From: Branchiibius cervicis
GTDB taxonomy: Bacteria > Actinomycetota > Actinomycetes > Actinomycetales > Dermatophilaceae
Direction of reading: 5' to 3'
Assembly: GCF_042661605.1 (NCBI RefSeq)
Contig: NZ_JBHSWJ010000002.1
Location: 558,001-622,000, forward strand
DNA length: 64,000 bases
Both the position numbers and the translations under genes were made by a program. Of this stretch, positions 36,529-45,693 are shown in pieces; the first letter of the stretch is position 1; each line of letters starts with the position of its first letter. Below the pieces are notes generated by a model. It did not search any database. It saw only the letters and a list, made by a program, of their open reading frames with translations, and was not told where the DNA came from.

Positions 36529-38220
36529 TCAGGAGTCCTGCTCCACGAACCGGTGGTAGTGCGGTCGGCCGCCCAGGAGCACACCGGCGATGACGGCGGC
36601 CACGAGCGCCGCGATCCCGCAGACCAGGAAGCCGATGGCGTAGGCGTTGGACAGGGCGTGGAAAGCCGTGTCCTTCAACGGGTTGAACGGCTGGGTCTGA
36701 CCGTTGGGCAGCGTGACTGTCGCCGGCACGCCGTTGGCCCCGATCGGACCGGAGTTGACGGCGTGGACCGCACCCTCGACCGCCTCGCGCTGTTCGGCGG
36801 GCACGTGGGCTGGCGCCGCGTTGAAGGCGGCCAGGGCCTTGGTCAGCGCGGGGGAGGCGGCGACCTTTGCCGAGATTTCGTTGGCGGCGTGGGTCAGCGC
36901 AATGGCACCGACGATCGCCGGGCCCATCGTGAGGCCGAAGTCACGCAGCATGCTGGTCATGCCGCTGGCCATTCCTGCCTTATCGGTGGGCACGCTGTTG
37001 ACCGAGACCGCGGTGATCGAGGTGACCGCCAGCTTGAAGCCGGACCCGACGATCAGCAGCGGGATCGCGATGGCGGCGATGGAGATGTGGGTCGCCGGGA
37101 CGGCCGCGATCCACAGGTCGCCGATGGCGATCAGCGCGGCACCGCCGGCGAGCACCCAACCGGGGTTGTAGCGCTGCAGCAGTTGCGAACTGAACGGAAA
37201 CAGCACCACGCCCATGATGTTCAGGCAGACGAAGCCGATGGCGGTCATCAGCGGCGAGTAGCCCTGGATGGCCGACAGCCGGATGCTCGTGGCGTAGGCG
37301 GTGCCCAGGTAGGCGAACATCGTCAGAATCGTCACCACGGCGGTCACGACGAAGACCCGGTTGGCGAAGAGGTCCAGCTGGACCAGCGGGTGGGTCGTGC
37401 GGCGCTCGATGACGACGAACGCCGCCAGGAAGATGACGGCCAGCGCGAAGCTGCCCAACACCAGCGGGGAGGTCCAGTCGCCCTCAGCGCCCTGGATGAC
37501 ACCGAAGACGAGCGCGAACAGACCGACCGCCACGGTGATCTGGCCCGGGATGTCGAGCGAGCGGCCGAACGGCGAGGCGGAATTGCTGGCGAAGGCCAGG
37601 GTGATCAGCATGCTGATCGCGCCCAGGATGGCCAGGGCCAGGAAGCCCCAGCGCCAGCTGGCGTGCTCGCCGCCGGAGTGCGGCAGCTCGAAGAGCAGCC
37701 CGGCCATCAGCGGCGAGATGAATCCGCCGGCAGTGAGCGAAGCGGCCCAGATCGAGATCGATTTCGAGCGTTCCTTCACCGAGTGGGTGCCGGCGGCGAG
37801 CATCGCCACCGACGTCGGGAAGATCGCTGCGGCGCCCAGGCCGCCGAGCGCCTGGCCGCCGAACAGGAACAACAGCTGGGTGCTGTGCGATCCGGAGGTC
37901 GGGGTGAAGAAGACCAGCACCATACCGACGGCGACCAGGGCGCCACCGATGGCCAGCAGCCGCTTGCGACCGAAGAGGTCGCCCAGCACGCCGAAGGTCA
38001 GCTCGAAGAGGGTGACCGGCACGAGGAAGGCGTCAGAGACCCAGGTCAGCTGCGTGGACGTGGTGTTCAGATCCAGCTGGATCGATCCATTCAGAACGGC
38101 CGGGATGGACAGGCCGATCTGGGCGACGGCGACCGCGAAGCAACTGGCGAGCAGGGTGCCCTTGCTCAGCCGGTGCATGGTGCCCGACGTACTCCGCGAC
38201 GAATCAACAGTTGCGCTCAT
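36529..38220 (-). CDS. MFS transporter, DHA2 (14-TM) type
   Basis: A 563-residue membrane transporter. The first membrane segment follows LSKGTLLASCFAVAVAQIGL; the motif A loop reads GVLGDLFGRKRLLAIGG; later text AGMASGMTSMLRDFGLTMGP is the family C-motif area. A long periplasmic loop lies before the last segment (about residues 440-510). It sits 49 bases behind a MarR gene on the same strand, and that spacer has two CCTGATGA repeats. The pairing parallels phdR-phdT of Corynebacterium, where the transporter serves phenylpropanoid use; efflux is the alternative. Confidence 0.85.
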   Translation of the reverse strand: MSATVDSSRSTSGTMHRLSKGTLLASCFAVAVAQIGLSIPAVLNGSIQLDLNTTSTQLTWVSDAFLVPVTLFELTFGVLGDLFGRKRLLAIGGALVAVGMVLVFFTPTSGSHSTQLLFLFGGQALGGLGAAAIFPTSVAMLAAGTHSVKERSKSISIWAASLTAGGFISPLMAGLLFELPHSGGEHASWRWGFLALAILGAISMLITLAFASNSASPFGRSLDIPGQITVAVGLFALVFGVIQGAEGDWTSPLVLGSFALAVIFLAAFVVIERRTTHPLVQLDLFANRVFVVTAVVTILTMFAYLGTAYATSIRLSAIQGYSPLMTAIGFVCLNIMGVVLFPFSSQLLQRYNPGWVLAGGAALIAIGDLWIAAVPATHISIAAIAIPLLIVGSGFKLAVTSITAVSVNSVPTDKAGMASGMTSMLRDFGLTMGPAIVGAIALTHAANEISAKVAASPALTKALAAFNAAPAHVPAEQREAVEGAVHAVNSGPIGANGVPATVTLPNGQTQPFNPLKDTAFHALSNAYAIGFLVCGIAALVAAVIAGVLLGGRPHYHRFVEQDS

Positions 38221-38269
38221 GGAGTGAAGTAAATCACAACGGAAACCTGATGAACAGACTTCCTGATGA

Positions 38270-38710
38270 TTATTTTGGCGGTGAGGGGTCCGTCAGGTTG
38301 CGACGGCAATCGCGCAGCGCCGTGCGCAACTGCGTCACGGTCTCCGTGTCCAGGCCGACGATCATCCGGCGCTCGAGGTCGGCGACCGGACCGCGGCAGT
38401 GCGCCAGCACCTCACGACCGCGGTCGGTCAGCGACAGGACCAACCGGCGCCGGTCCTGCGGGTCGCGATGCCGGTCGATCAGATCCCGCTCGGTCAGACC
38501 GGTCACGATGTCGGCCATACTCTGGGCGGTGACGAAGGAGGCGCGGGCCAACCTGGCCGAGGTCATGTCCGGATCGCGCTCGAGCACCGTCATGGCGGTG
38601 TACTGCATGGTGGTCAGGCCGAACGGCCTTACGACGTCGTCCAATTGGGAGCGCACCGCAAGCTCGAGTTGCTTCACCTGGTAGAGCAAGCTCGGTTCCG
38701 CTCGGTTCAT
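38270..38710 (-). CDS. MarR-family transcriptional regulator
   Basis: A 146-residue winged-helix repressor: LTTMQYTAMTVLERDPDMTS, ARLARASFVTAQSMADIVTG as the recognition part, and the wing DRHRDPQDRRRLVLSLTDRG. It is followed by the MFS gene and lies downstream of the five-gene CoA operon, all on the minus strand. It may respond to CoA-thioester intermediates as PhdR does; this is inferred from gene content. Confidence 0.88.
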   Translation of the reverse strand: MNRAEPSLLYQVKQLELAVRSQLDDVVRPFGLTTMQYTAMTVLERDPDMTSARLARASFVTAQSMADIVTGLTERDLIDRHRDPQDRRRLVLSLTDRGREVLAHCRGPVADLERRMIVGLDTETVTQLRTALRDCRRNLTDPSPPK

Positions 38711-38740
38711 GCGCTCAGCGTAGTGAGGGCTGCCGGCCGA

Positions 38741-39628
38741 TCAGGACAGACCCAGGATCCGGGCGGTGGTGAGCTTGAGGATCTGTTCGTGGTGCTCTGC
38801 CCCGATCGGCAACTCCTCGAAGTCCGCCAGCCATCGCTCGGGGGTGATCAGCGGGTAGTCCGTGCCGAAGAGGACCTTGTGCCGCAGCATCCCGCCCGCC
38901 GCGCGGACCAACTCCGGTGGGAAGTACTTCGGCCGCCAGCCGGACAGGTCGATGAAGACGTTGGCTTTGTGGGTGGCCATCGAGATGGCCTCGGCCTGCC
39001 AGGGCACCGACGGATGGGCCAGGATCACTGTCAGGCCCGGGAAGTCCGCGGCGACGTCGTCCAGCAGGATGGGGTTGGAGTAGCGCAGTTTGATGCCCCG
39101 GCCGCCGGGCAGGCCGGCCCCGATGCCGTTCTGGCCGGTGTGGAACAGCGCCGGGACGCCCAACTCCTGCACGGCGTCCCATAACGGGTAGAACTGCTGG
39201 TCGGAGGGGTCGAACGCCTGGACGCTCGGGTGGAACTTGAATCCGCGCACGCCGTACTCCTGCACCAACACCCGCGCGCGGTCCACCGCAGCCCCGCCCT
39301 GGTGCGGGTCCACGGAACCGAACGGGATCAGCGTGTCGGCGAATTCAGCTGCGGCGGAGGCGATCTCCTCACTGGACAGCGCCGGGTGCCCCATCGCGGT
39401 CGTTGCGTCAATGGTGAAGATGACCGCGGCCATGCCGGAATCCCGGTAGCGCTCGGCCAGGTCCGCGACCGTGGGGGTGCGGTTCTCACTGCCCCTGAAA
39501 TAGGCGTCCGAGGCCCGCATCAACTCCTCGTCCAATGAGAAGTGACCGTGATCGTCCTGCTCCACGTGCACGTGTACGTCGATCGCCCGGATCGCGTCGA
39601 GGTTCACCGTGGGCTCATAGCGGGTCAT
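38741..39628 (-). CDS. TIM-barrel metal-dependent hydrolase (amidohydrolase 2 family)
   Basis: A 295-residue amidohydrolase with the metal motif IDVHVHVEQDDHGHFS, FTIDATTAMGHPALSSEEIA, GVRGFKFHPSVQAFDP (barrel His), LFHTGQNGIG, VILAHPSVPW and a late Asp in LFGTDYPLITPER. Related proteins sit in phenylpropanoid beta-oxidation clusters, where one is proposed to cleave the beta-ketoacyl-CoA. The absence of a thiolase within this operon fits such a role. It overlaps the acyl-CoA ligase gene by 4 bases. The actual substrate is unproven. Confidence 0.8.
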   Translation of the reverse strand: MTRYEPTVNLDAIRAIDVHVHVEQDDHGHFSLDEELMRASDAYFRGSENRTPTVADLAERYRDSGMAAVIFTIDATTAMGHPALSSEEIASAAAEFADTLIPFGSVDPHQGGAAVDRARVLVQEYGVRGFKFHPSVQAFDPSDQQFYPLWDAVQELGVPALFHTGQNGIGAGLPGGRGIKLRYSNPILLDDVAADFPGLTVILAHPSVPWQAEAISMATHKANVFIDLSGWRPKYFPPELVRAAGGMLRHKVLFGTDYPLITPERWLADFEELPIGAEHHEQILKLTTARILGLS

Positions 39629-41121
39629 GCGTCCTCCTTCAACCGGGCGCGCAGCAGCTTGCCCGATGCGTTGTGCGGCAGATCCGCCACGAAGACGGTA
39701 GAGCGGGGGAGTTTGTACCGGGCCAGGCGGGGCGCCAGATGCTCCAGCAACTCCTCGTGGGTCAGCGTCGCGCCTGGCGTGAGGCGCACGAAGGCCCGGC
39801 CGACCTCACCCCATTGCTGATCGGGCACCCCGATCACGGCACACTCGGCGACGGCGTCGTGGCTGTAGATCGCCGATTCGACCTCTGCTGGGTAGACGTT
39901 CTCGCCGCCGGAGATGTACATGTCCTTCAGCCGGTCGACGATCCGCACATATCCTTCGTCGTCCATCACGGCGATGTCACCGGAATGCACCCAGCCGTCT
40001 GTGAAGGTCGCTGCGGTCGCGGTCTCGTTGTGCCAGTAGCCGGGACTGACGTTGGGACCGTGCACCCACACCTCACCGGACTGCCCGACGGCCACGTCCG
40101 CGCCGGTTGCGTCGACGACCCGCACGTCGCTGAAGAAGCAGGGCGTGCCGGCGGTGCCCAGTTTGCGGATGCTGTCGGCTTCGCGCAGCATCGTCGCGCC
40201 GGGAGATGTCTCGGTCATGCCGTAGCCCTGGAACAACCCCAGCCCGCGGTCGGCATAGAGGGTCAGCAGACTCTCCGGGATCGGCGCCCCGCCGCTGAGG
40301 GCATGGGTCAGGCTACTGAGATCAGCATCCGCGAAAGCCGGCTGCGCGGCGATCGACTGATACATCGAGGTGACACCGAACAGCATCGTCACCCGGTGCT
40401 GCTCGATCAGCTCGATGGCGCGGCCCGCATCGAAACGGCCTTCCAAGAGGCTGGTGCCGCCCTTGAGGAAGACCGGCAGGAAGACCTGATTCAGGGCGGC
40501 CGTGTGGAACATCGGGGCCGTGACCAGGGCGACTTCGCGACTGCGTAGGTCCACATCCACGAGCAGATTCATCACGTTCCAGGTGACGTTGCCGTGCGTC
40601 AGCATGACGCCCTTGGGGCGGCCGCTGGTGCCGGAGGTGTACTGCAACATGAAAACGTCGTCCAGCGCGACACCGACCTCACTCGCCGGATCGTCTGTCC
40701 CGGAGCGTAATTGCGCCGTAGCGTCTGCGCCGTCCCCGACCGGGATCGATGTGACGGACTCCGGGGCCGCCGCATCGATCACCGCGCTGAACTGGTCCTG
40801 GTGCAACAGGACCGACGTCCCGCTGTCGGTCAGCACGTAGGCCAGTTCGGTCTGGGCCAGGCGGGTGTTGACCGGTACGAAGATGGCCCCGAGGCGGGCG
40901 ACCGCGAACATGGTCTCGACGAAGGCGATCGAGTTGAGCCCGAGGAACGCAACCCGATCACCGGCGGTCACACCGCGCTGGTGCAAGCCCGCGGCCAGGC
41001 CACGGACCCGGTCGTCCAGGTCGGCGTACGTGACGGTGTCGTCGCCCTCGATCAGCGCCACGTTGCGCGGTGTCATGCGGGCCCTGCGGGCCGGCCAGGA
41101 ACCGATCCCCTGATCCTTCAC
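39625..41121 (-). CDS. Acyl-CoA synthetase (AMP-forming), fatty or aryl acid-CoA ligase
   Basis: A 498-residue ANL-family ligase that activates a carboxylate through acyl-AMP. The phosphate loop is MLQYTSGTSGRPKGVMLTHG, the A5 motif YGMTETSPG, A7 WVHSGDIAVMDDEGYVRIVD, A8 near RLKDMYISGGENVYPAEVE, and the catalytic lysine in NASGKLLRARL at the C-terminus. All parts are present. It sits third-to-last in the five-gene operon next to a crotonase and dehydrogenase, which suggests activation of an unsaturated or aromatic side-chain acid. Confidence 0.88.
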   Translation of the reverse strand: MKDQGIGSWPARRARMTPRNVALIEGDDTVTYADLDDRVRGLAAGLHQRGVTAGDRVAFLGLNSIAFVETMFAVARLGAIFVPVNTRLAQTELAYVLTDSGTSVLLHQDQFSAVIDAAAPESVTSIPVGDGADATAQLRSGTDDPASEVGVALDDVFMLQYTSGTSGRPKGVMLTHGNVTWNVMNLLVDVDLRSREVALVTAPMFHTAALNQVFLPVFLKGGTSLLEGRFDAGRAIELIEQHRVTMLFGVTSMYQSIAAQPAFADADLSSLTHALSGGAPIPESLLTLYADRGLGLFQGYGMTETSPGATMLREADSIRKLGTAGTPCFFSDVRVVDATGADVAVGQSGEVWVHGPNVSPGYWHNETATAATFTDGWVHSGDIAVMDDEGYVRIVDRLKDMYISGGENVYPAEVESAIYSHDAVAECAVIGVPDQQWGEVGRAFVRLTPGATLTHEELLEHLAPRLARYKLPRSTVFVADLPHNASGKLLRARLKEDA

Positions 41122-42017
41122 TGATCCTCCTGCAGTCCCGCTCGGGCTTTGAGCGTCAACAGTTCTCGTAAGGCGTGGTCCCGCGATTCGCGCAGGGCCT
41201 CCTCGCGTCCGCCGACCTCGTCCTCGACGCCGGAGACCAGTCGGTCGATCAGCGCGGCGTCGAAGGTCGGCTCACCCAGATCGGCCCACCACGCCACCAT
41301 GGGCGGACCCAGGTGCTCCAGCACGTGCCGCAGACCGCCCTCGCCGCCGGACAGGTGCTGGGTGGCGATCGGGCCGAGCAGTGCCCAGCGCAGGCCCGGA
41401 CCGGATGCAATCGCCCGGTCCAGATCGGCCACCGAGACCACGCCTTCCTGGACCAGGTAGTAGGCCTCGCGCCACAGGGCCGCTTGCAGCCGGTTGGCGA
41501 CGTGTCCGGGCAACTCGCGGTGCAACCGGACCGGCTCCTTGCCGAGGGCGGCCAGGATGTCGACAGTGCGCTCGATCGCGGCGCCGGCCGTGCGAGTTCC
41601 GCCGACCACCTCGACCAGGGGGACGAGATCCGGCGGATTGAACGGATGCGCCACGAGCACCCGCTCAGGGTGCGCGCACCGCGCCTGGATGTTGGTCGGC
41701 GTGAAGCCCGACGAGCTGCTGGTCAGCAGGGTGTCCAGCGGGGCCGCTGCGTCCATCCGGGCGAACAGCTCCTGCTTGACGTCCAACCGTTCGGGTCCGG
41801 CCTCGAAGACGATGTCCGCATCGGCGACGGCCCGCGCCGGGTCGGTCACGAAGGTCACGCCGGCCTGATCGCCAAGGCTCTTGCGGACCCGGTCCGCTGC
41901 GGCCGGGTCCGGATCGGCGACGACGACCGGGATGTCATGGCGGGTCAGCAGTTCGACCCAGCTGACGCCGATGGCTCCTGCGCCGACGACGGCGGCGGCG
42001 CGCACTGGCGGCTTCAT
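41118..42017 (-). CDS. 3-hydroxyacyl-CoA dehydrogenase
   Basis: A 299-residue NAD-dependent enzyme. The Rossmann motif is AAVVGAGAIGVSWVELLTRH, with acidic VVVADPDP for NAD. SSSSGFTPTNIQARCAHPER and VLVAHPFNPPDLVPLVEVVG carry the catalytic His. The helical C-terminal domain is short but complete (LPGHVANRLQAALWREAYYL). It resembles the 3-hydroxybutyryl-CoA/carnitine dehydrogenase branch. It would oxidise the hydrated enoyl-CoA made by the crotonase of this operon. It has 4-base overlaps with both neighbours. Confidence 0.88.
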   Translation of the reverse strand: MKPPVRAAAVVGAGAIGVSWVELLTRHDIPVVVADPDPAAADRVRKSLGDQAGVTFVTDPARAVADADIVFEAGPERLDVKQELFARMDAAAPLDTLLTSSSSGFTPTNIQARCAHPERVLVAHPFNPPDLVPLVEVVGGTRTAGAAIERTVDILAALGKEPVRLHRELPGHVANRLQAALWREAYYLVQEGVVSVADLDRAIASGPGLRWALLGPIATQHLSGGEGGLRHVLEHLGPPMVAWWADLGEPTFDAALIDRLVSGVEDEVGGREEALRESRDHALRELLTLKARAGLQEDQ

Positions 42018-43984
42018 CGCGGGTTCTCCGCCGCCCAGGTGACGAAGGCATCCAGCGAGGTCGGATCGGCCAGCGTGTCCGGACCGGCGACCACCTCCAC
42101 CGGGGCACCGGTCAGCACCCGCTTGGCGGGCAGCTCCAGCTTCTTGCCGGTGCGGTTACGGGGGATGACCGGCACCTGGACGATCTGGTCGGGGACGTGC
42201 CGGGGAGACAAGGCGGTGCGCAACTCCCGGCCGATGCTGCGTTGAAGGTCCTGGTCGAGTTCGGCGCCCTCGGGCAGCGCGACGAAGAGCAGCAGCTCAC
42301 CGTTGCCGCCGGCGGTGTCCTCCAGGTGCACGACCAGGGAGTCGGTCACCTGCGGCAATTCCTCGACCACGCGGTAGAACTCGGCGGTGCCCAGGCGCAC
42401 CCCACCGCGGTTGAGCGTCGCGTCCGAGCGACCGGAGACCTCGCAGCTGCCGTCGGAGTCGAAACTCACCCAGTCACCGTGCCGCCAGACACCCGGCCAT
42501 CGGTCGAAGTACGTCGATCGCAGCCGTTCGCCGTCGGCATCACCCCAGAAGCCGACCGGCATCGAGGGCATGGGTTCGGTGATGACCAACTCGCCGGGGT
42601 GGTCCAGGACCGGATGACCGCTGTCGTCGAAGGCGTACGCCGCGACGCCGAGGGCGCGCCCGGAGATCCGGCCGCGGATGACCGGCAGGAGAGGATTGTT
42701 CTGCACGATGCCACTGCACACGTCAGTGCCGCCGGAGCCCAGGTTGAGCAGGACGTCGGGGCCGAGTTGGTCGTAGATCCAGTCGAATCCCTCTGGCGGT
42801 AGAGGGGATCCGGCCGACCCGATGGTCCGGATCTTCAGGTCCAGGTCATGCAGATCGACGCCGGCGGCGCGGCAGCCCATGACGAAGCCGGGGGCGGCAC
42901 CCATCAGCGTGACACCGGTCTCCTGCGCCAGCTCCCACTGCCACCGCAGGTCCGGGTAGGCCGGGTTGCCATCGATCATCACGACGCTGGCCCGCGTCAG
43001 GAGCGCCGACACCAGGGCGTTCCACATCATCCAGGCCGTGGTGGTGAACCACAGCATCCGGTCGCCGGGCTTGAGATCCCAGGACAGCGCGTCGTTCTTG
43101 AGGTGCTCCAGCAGCAATCCGCCGTGGCCGTGCACGATGGCTTTCGGCTTCCCGGTGGTACCGGAGGAGAAGAGCACCACCAGCGGGTGGTCGAAGGGCA
43201 CCGGCTCGAACGCGAGGTCGGCGTCGGCGTGCTGGGCCAACAAGCCACTCCACGGGAGGGACTCGGGTACTCGCCATTCGCCGTACTCGATGTCGATCAC
43301 AGCCTTGAGCGTCGGGAGACCGGCTCGGATCGCTGCCACGTTGCCCGCGAGGTCGACGTCCTTGGCGCCGAACCGGTAGCCACCGGCCACCAGCAGCACC
43401 ACGGGTTCGATCTGACCGAAGCGGTCGATCACACTCCGGGCGCCGAACTCCGTTGCGCAGGAGGCCCAGGTGGCGCCGAGACTGGCCGTCGCCATGAAGG
43501 CCACGAGGGTCTCCGGCACGTTCGGCAGGTAGCCGACGACGCGGTCACCGCGCTTGACCCCGAGCTTCTGGAGAACGGCGCGAGCGGCGGCGACCTGCGA
43601 GCGCAACTGACCGAAGGTCAGGTCGACATCCGGGCGGGTCTGCGAACGGCCAAGAACTACCGTCGAATCCAGATCGTCGTCGGTGCCGACCATGTGCTCG
43701 GCGTAGTTGAGAGTGGCACCGGGGAACCACTGGACCCCGGGCATCGGACCGGGCGTGCGGACCGCGGTGTACGGCGTGTGGCTGCGAATGTCGAAGAACT
43801 CCCAGATCGCCGACCAGAAGCCGTCGATGTCATCCACGGAGGCCTGCCACAGCTCCTGAGCGGTGCTGATCCGCAGGCCGCGGTGGTCGCCCAGCCAACG
43901 GACGAAGCGGCCGATCTCCGTGGTGTCGAGTACGTCGGGAGAGGGTGCCCGCACGACGTCGGGGCGGGTGGCGATCGTGGTCAC
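42014..43984 (-). CDS. Acetoacetate-CoA ligase-like synthetase
   Basis: A 656-residue ANL enzyme with the acetoacetyl-CoA synthetase layout: an N-terminal ACAS-like cap (RFVRWLGDHRGLRISTAQEL), the loop VVLFSSGTTGKPKAIVHGHG, the FDWIYDQLGPDVLLNLGSGG region, and lysine in RTGKKLELPAKRVL. Known enzymes form acetoacetyl-CoA from acetoacetate, ATP and CoA. Its place inside a side-chain beta-oxidation-like operon is unusual; it may instead activate a beta-keto aromatic acid. Confidence 0.87.
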   Translation of the reverse strand: MTTIATRPDVVRAPSPDVLDTTEIGRFVRWLGDHRGLRISTAQELWQASVDDIDGFWSAIWEFFDIRSHTPYTAVRTPGPMPGVQWFPGATLNYAEHMVGTDDDLDSTVVLGRSQTRPDVDLTFGQLRSQVAAARAVLQKLGVKRGDRVVGYLPNVPETLVAFMATASLGATWASCATEFGARSVIDRFGQIEPVVLLVAGGYRFGAKDVDLAGNVAAIRAGLPTLKAVIDIEYGEWRVPESLPWSGLLAQHADADLAFEPVPFDHPLVVLFSSGTTGKPKAIVHGHGGLLLEHLKNDALSWDLKPGDRMLWFTTTAWMMWNALVSALLTRASVVMIDGNPAYPDLRWQWELAQETGVTLMGAAPGFVMGCRAAGVDLHDLDLKIRTIGSAGSPLPPEGFDWIYDQLGPDVLLNLGSGGTDVCSGIVQNNPLLPVIRGRISGRALGVAAYAFDDSGHPVLDHPGELVITEPMPSMPVGFWGDADGERLRSTYFDRWPGVWRHGDWVSFDSDGSCEVSGRSDATLNRGGVRLGTAEFYRVVEELPQVTDSLVVHLEDTAGGNGELLLFVALPEGAELDQDLQRSIGRELRTALSPRHVPDQIVQVPVIPRNRTGKKLELPAKRVLTGAPVEVVAGPDTLADPTSLDAFVTWAAENPR

Positions 43985-44769
43985 GGGCGACCCACTTTGG
44001 CGGCCTTGCCGGCCAGGAAGTCGTTCATCCGGCGCTTGGCGTCGTCCGTGCCCTGGGCCAGCGCGGCCATGAGGGATTCCATCAGATAGCCCTCGCGAGG
44101 GTTGGCTTCAGCGATGAGCGGAAGGGCCTGTGTCACCGCGAAATTGGTCTGGGCGGCGTTCTGCGAGATGCGGGAGGCCAGCTCCACGGCGACGTCGACC
44201 CCGGTCCCGTCGGCGACGACGTACTGGCTCAGGCCGATGCGCTCGCCGTCCTGCGCGTCATAGCGACGCCCGGTCAGCATCATGTCCATCATGCGGGAGA
44301 CGCCGATCAGGCGGGGCACGCGCACCGAGGCGCCGCCGCCGACGAAGAGGCCGCGCTGGCCCTCCGGCAGTGCGTAGAAGGTGGACTCCTCGGCGACGCG
44401 GATATGGGCAGCCGCGGCGAGTTCGAGGCCGCCGCCGACGACCGCGCCCTTGAGCGCCGCGATCACCGGCACCGGGCCGTGCTCGATCTCGGCGAAGGCG
44501 CGGTGCCACATCTGTGAGTGAGCAACACCCTCGATGGCCGAGCGCTCGGTCATCTCCGACAGGTCGAGGCCCGCGCAGAAGTGGTCCCCCTCGGCCGCCA
44601 GGACGACCGCCCCGATACCGGGGGACAGGTGCCGGAAGAAGTCCTCGACCCCGCGGACGGTCTTGTCGTCCAGCGCGTTGCGTTTCTCGGGTCGGGCGAG
44701 GTGCAGGACGGCGACGGCGTCGCGGGTTTCGAGCCGCAAGGTCTCCGGCAGGGCTGTGTCCACGGTCAC
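43981..44769 (-). CDS. Enoyl-CoA hydratase/isomerase (crotonase family)
   Basis: A 262-residue crotonase. The oxyanion-hole segments are HFCAGLDLSEMTER and AALKGAVVGGGLELAAAAHI. The usual Glu positions appear in the AEESTFYALPEGQRGLFVGG area, though which residue is catalytic is not certain, so hydratase or isomerase remain possible. It is the first gene of the five-gene operon; a TCAGGTTTCCTGA palindrome lies just upstream. Confidence 0.85.
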   Translation of the reverse strand: MTVDTALPETLRLETRDAVAVLHLARPEKRNALDDKTVRGVEDFFRHLSPGIGAVVLAAEGDHFCAGLDLSEMTERSAIEGVAHSQMWHRAFAEIEHGPVPVIAALKGAVVGGGLELAAAAHIRVAEESTFYALPEGQRGLFVGGGASVRVPRLIGVSRMMDMMLTGRRYDAQDGERIGLSQYVVADGTGVDVAVELASRISQNAAQTNFAVTQALPLIAEANPREGYLMESLMAALAQGTDDAKRRMNDFLAGKAAKVGRP

Positions 44770-44778
44770 TCCTAATAA

Positions 44779-44791
44779 TCAGGTTTCCTGA
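44779..44791. promoter_or_regulatory. Small palindrome before the CoA operon
   Basis: TCAGGTTTCCTGA (44779-44791), 5-bp arms around TTT, lies 10 bases upstream of the crotonase start. CCTGATGA occurs twice in the MarR-MFS spacer (38246-38269), so the shared CCTGA core may be a MarR operator. The site is short; chance is possible. Confidence 0.35.
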
Positions 44792-44891
44792 GTATTGACG
44801 ACGCGAGCACGGTTCGTCAAGGACCGGGCCGCCCTGGCTACGATGGTGCGATCTACGAACTTCCGTCCGTCCTGCGCACAGTGGGGGCATT

Positions 44892-45686
44892 ATGACCGTT
44901 GACGACGCCGACGCACCGGCGGCGGAACGTGACGGCCGGGTGCAGAGCCTGGCCAAGGGCCTGGCCGTCATCCAGGCATTCGACGCCGCCCACCCGGAGA
45001 TGACGCTGAGCGATGTCGCACGGCGTACCGGCCTGACCCGCGCGACGGCGCGCCGGTTCCTGCTCACGTTGATGGATCTGGGCTACATGCGCTCGGACGG
45101 CCGGCTCTTCCGGCTCACGCCCCAGCTGCTCAATCTCGGGTACGCCTATCTGTCCTCGATGAAACTGCCCGACATCGCCCAGCCGCATCTGCAGCAATTG
45201 TCCGAGCGGGTGGGGGAGTCTTCCTCGGTGGCGGTGCTGGACGGGTCCGACATCGTCTATGTGGCACGGGTCGCGCTCACCCGGATCATGACAGTGGCGA
45301 TCACGGTGGGCACCCGGTTCCCGGCGTACGCGACGTCGATGGGCCAGGTCCTTCTGGCCGACCTCGCGCCGCAGGAGCTGGACAGGCTGCTCGCGGACGT
45401 CGACCTGGTGCCGCTGACTGCGCACACCGTGACCGACCGAGGCGAGCTGGCAAGAGAGCTGGCTGCGGTCCGTGAGCACGGCTACAGCCTCAACGATCAG
45501 CAGTTGGAACTCGGGCTGGTGTCGCTGGCGGCGCCCATCCGAGGCTCGGACGGCCGGGTGATCGCGGCGGTAAATGTCTCGACCCGCGCCGGCACGGCCG
45601 ATCAGTTGCGAACCGAGCAGTTCCTGCCGGCACTGCTGCACGCGGCCGACGTGATCGGGCAGGATGCCCGGCTCGCCGGGCTCTAG
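44892..45686 (+). CDS. pcaR: IclR-family regulator, PcaR/PcaU type
   Basis: A 264-residue regulator. The N-terminal winged helix reads VQSLAKGLAVIQAFDAAHPE, LSDVARRTGLTRATARRFLL. The effector domain includes SSSVAVLDGSDIVYVARVAL and RFPAYATSMGQVLLADLAP. This text is the hallmark of pca regulators that sense beta-ketoadipate or protocatechuate. It converges on pcaJ (7 bases between stops) and diverges from the crotonase operon. A TACGAT -10 box is visible near 44837. The likely target is the pcaH promoter palindrome at 52033-52066. Confidence 0.88.
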   Translation: MTVDDADAPAAERDGRVQSLAKGLAVIQAFDAAHPEMTLSDVARRTGLTRATARRFLLTLMDLGYMRSDGRLFRLTPQLLNLGYAYLSSMKLPDIAQPHLQQLSERVGESSSVAVLDGSDIVYVARVALTRIMTVAITVGTRFPAYATSMGQVLLADLAPQELDRLLADVDLVPLTAHTVTDRGELARELAAVREHGYSLNDQQLELGLVSLAAPIRGSDGRVIAAVNVSTRAGTADQLRTEQFLPALLHAADVIGQDARLAGL

Positions 45687-45693
45687 CTCGCGA

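Noticed and set aside
36271..38232. 653-residue plus-strand open frame
   Set aside because: It is antisense to the MFS transporter; the peptide is rich in Gly, Asp, Gln and His typical of shadow frames in GC-rich DNA, with no domain.
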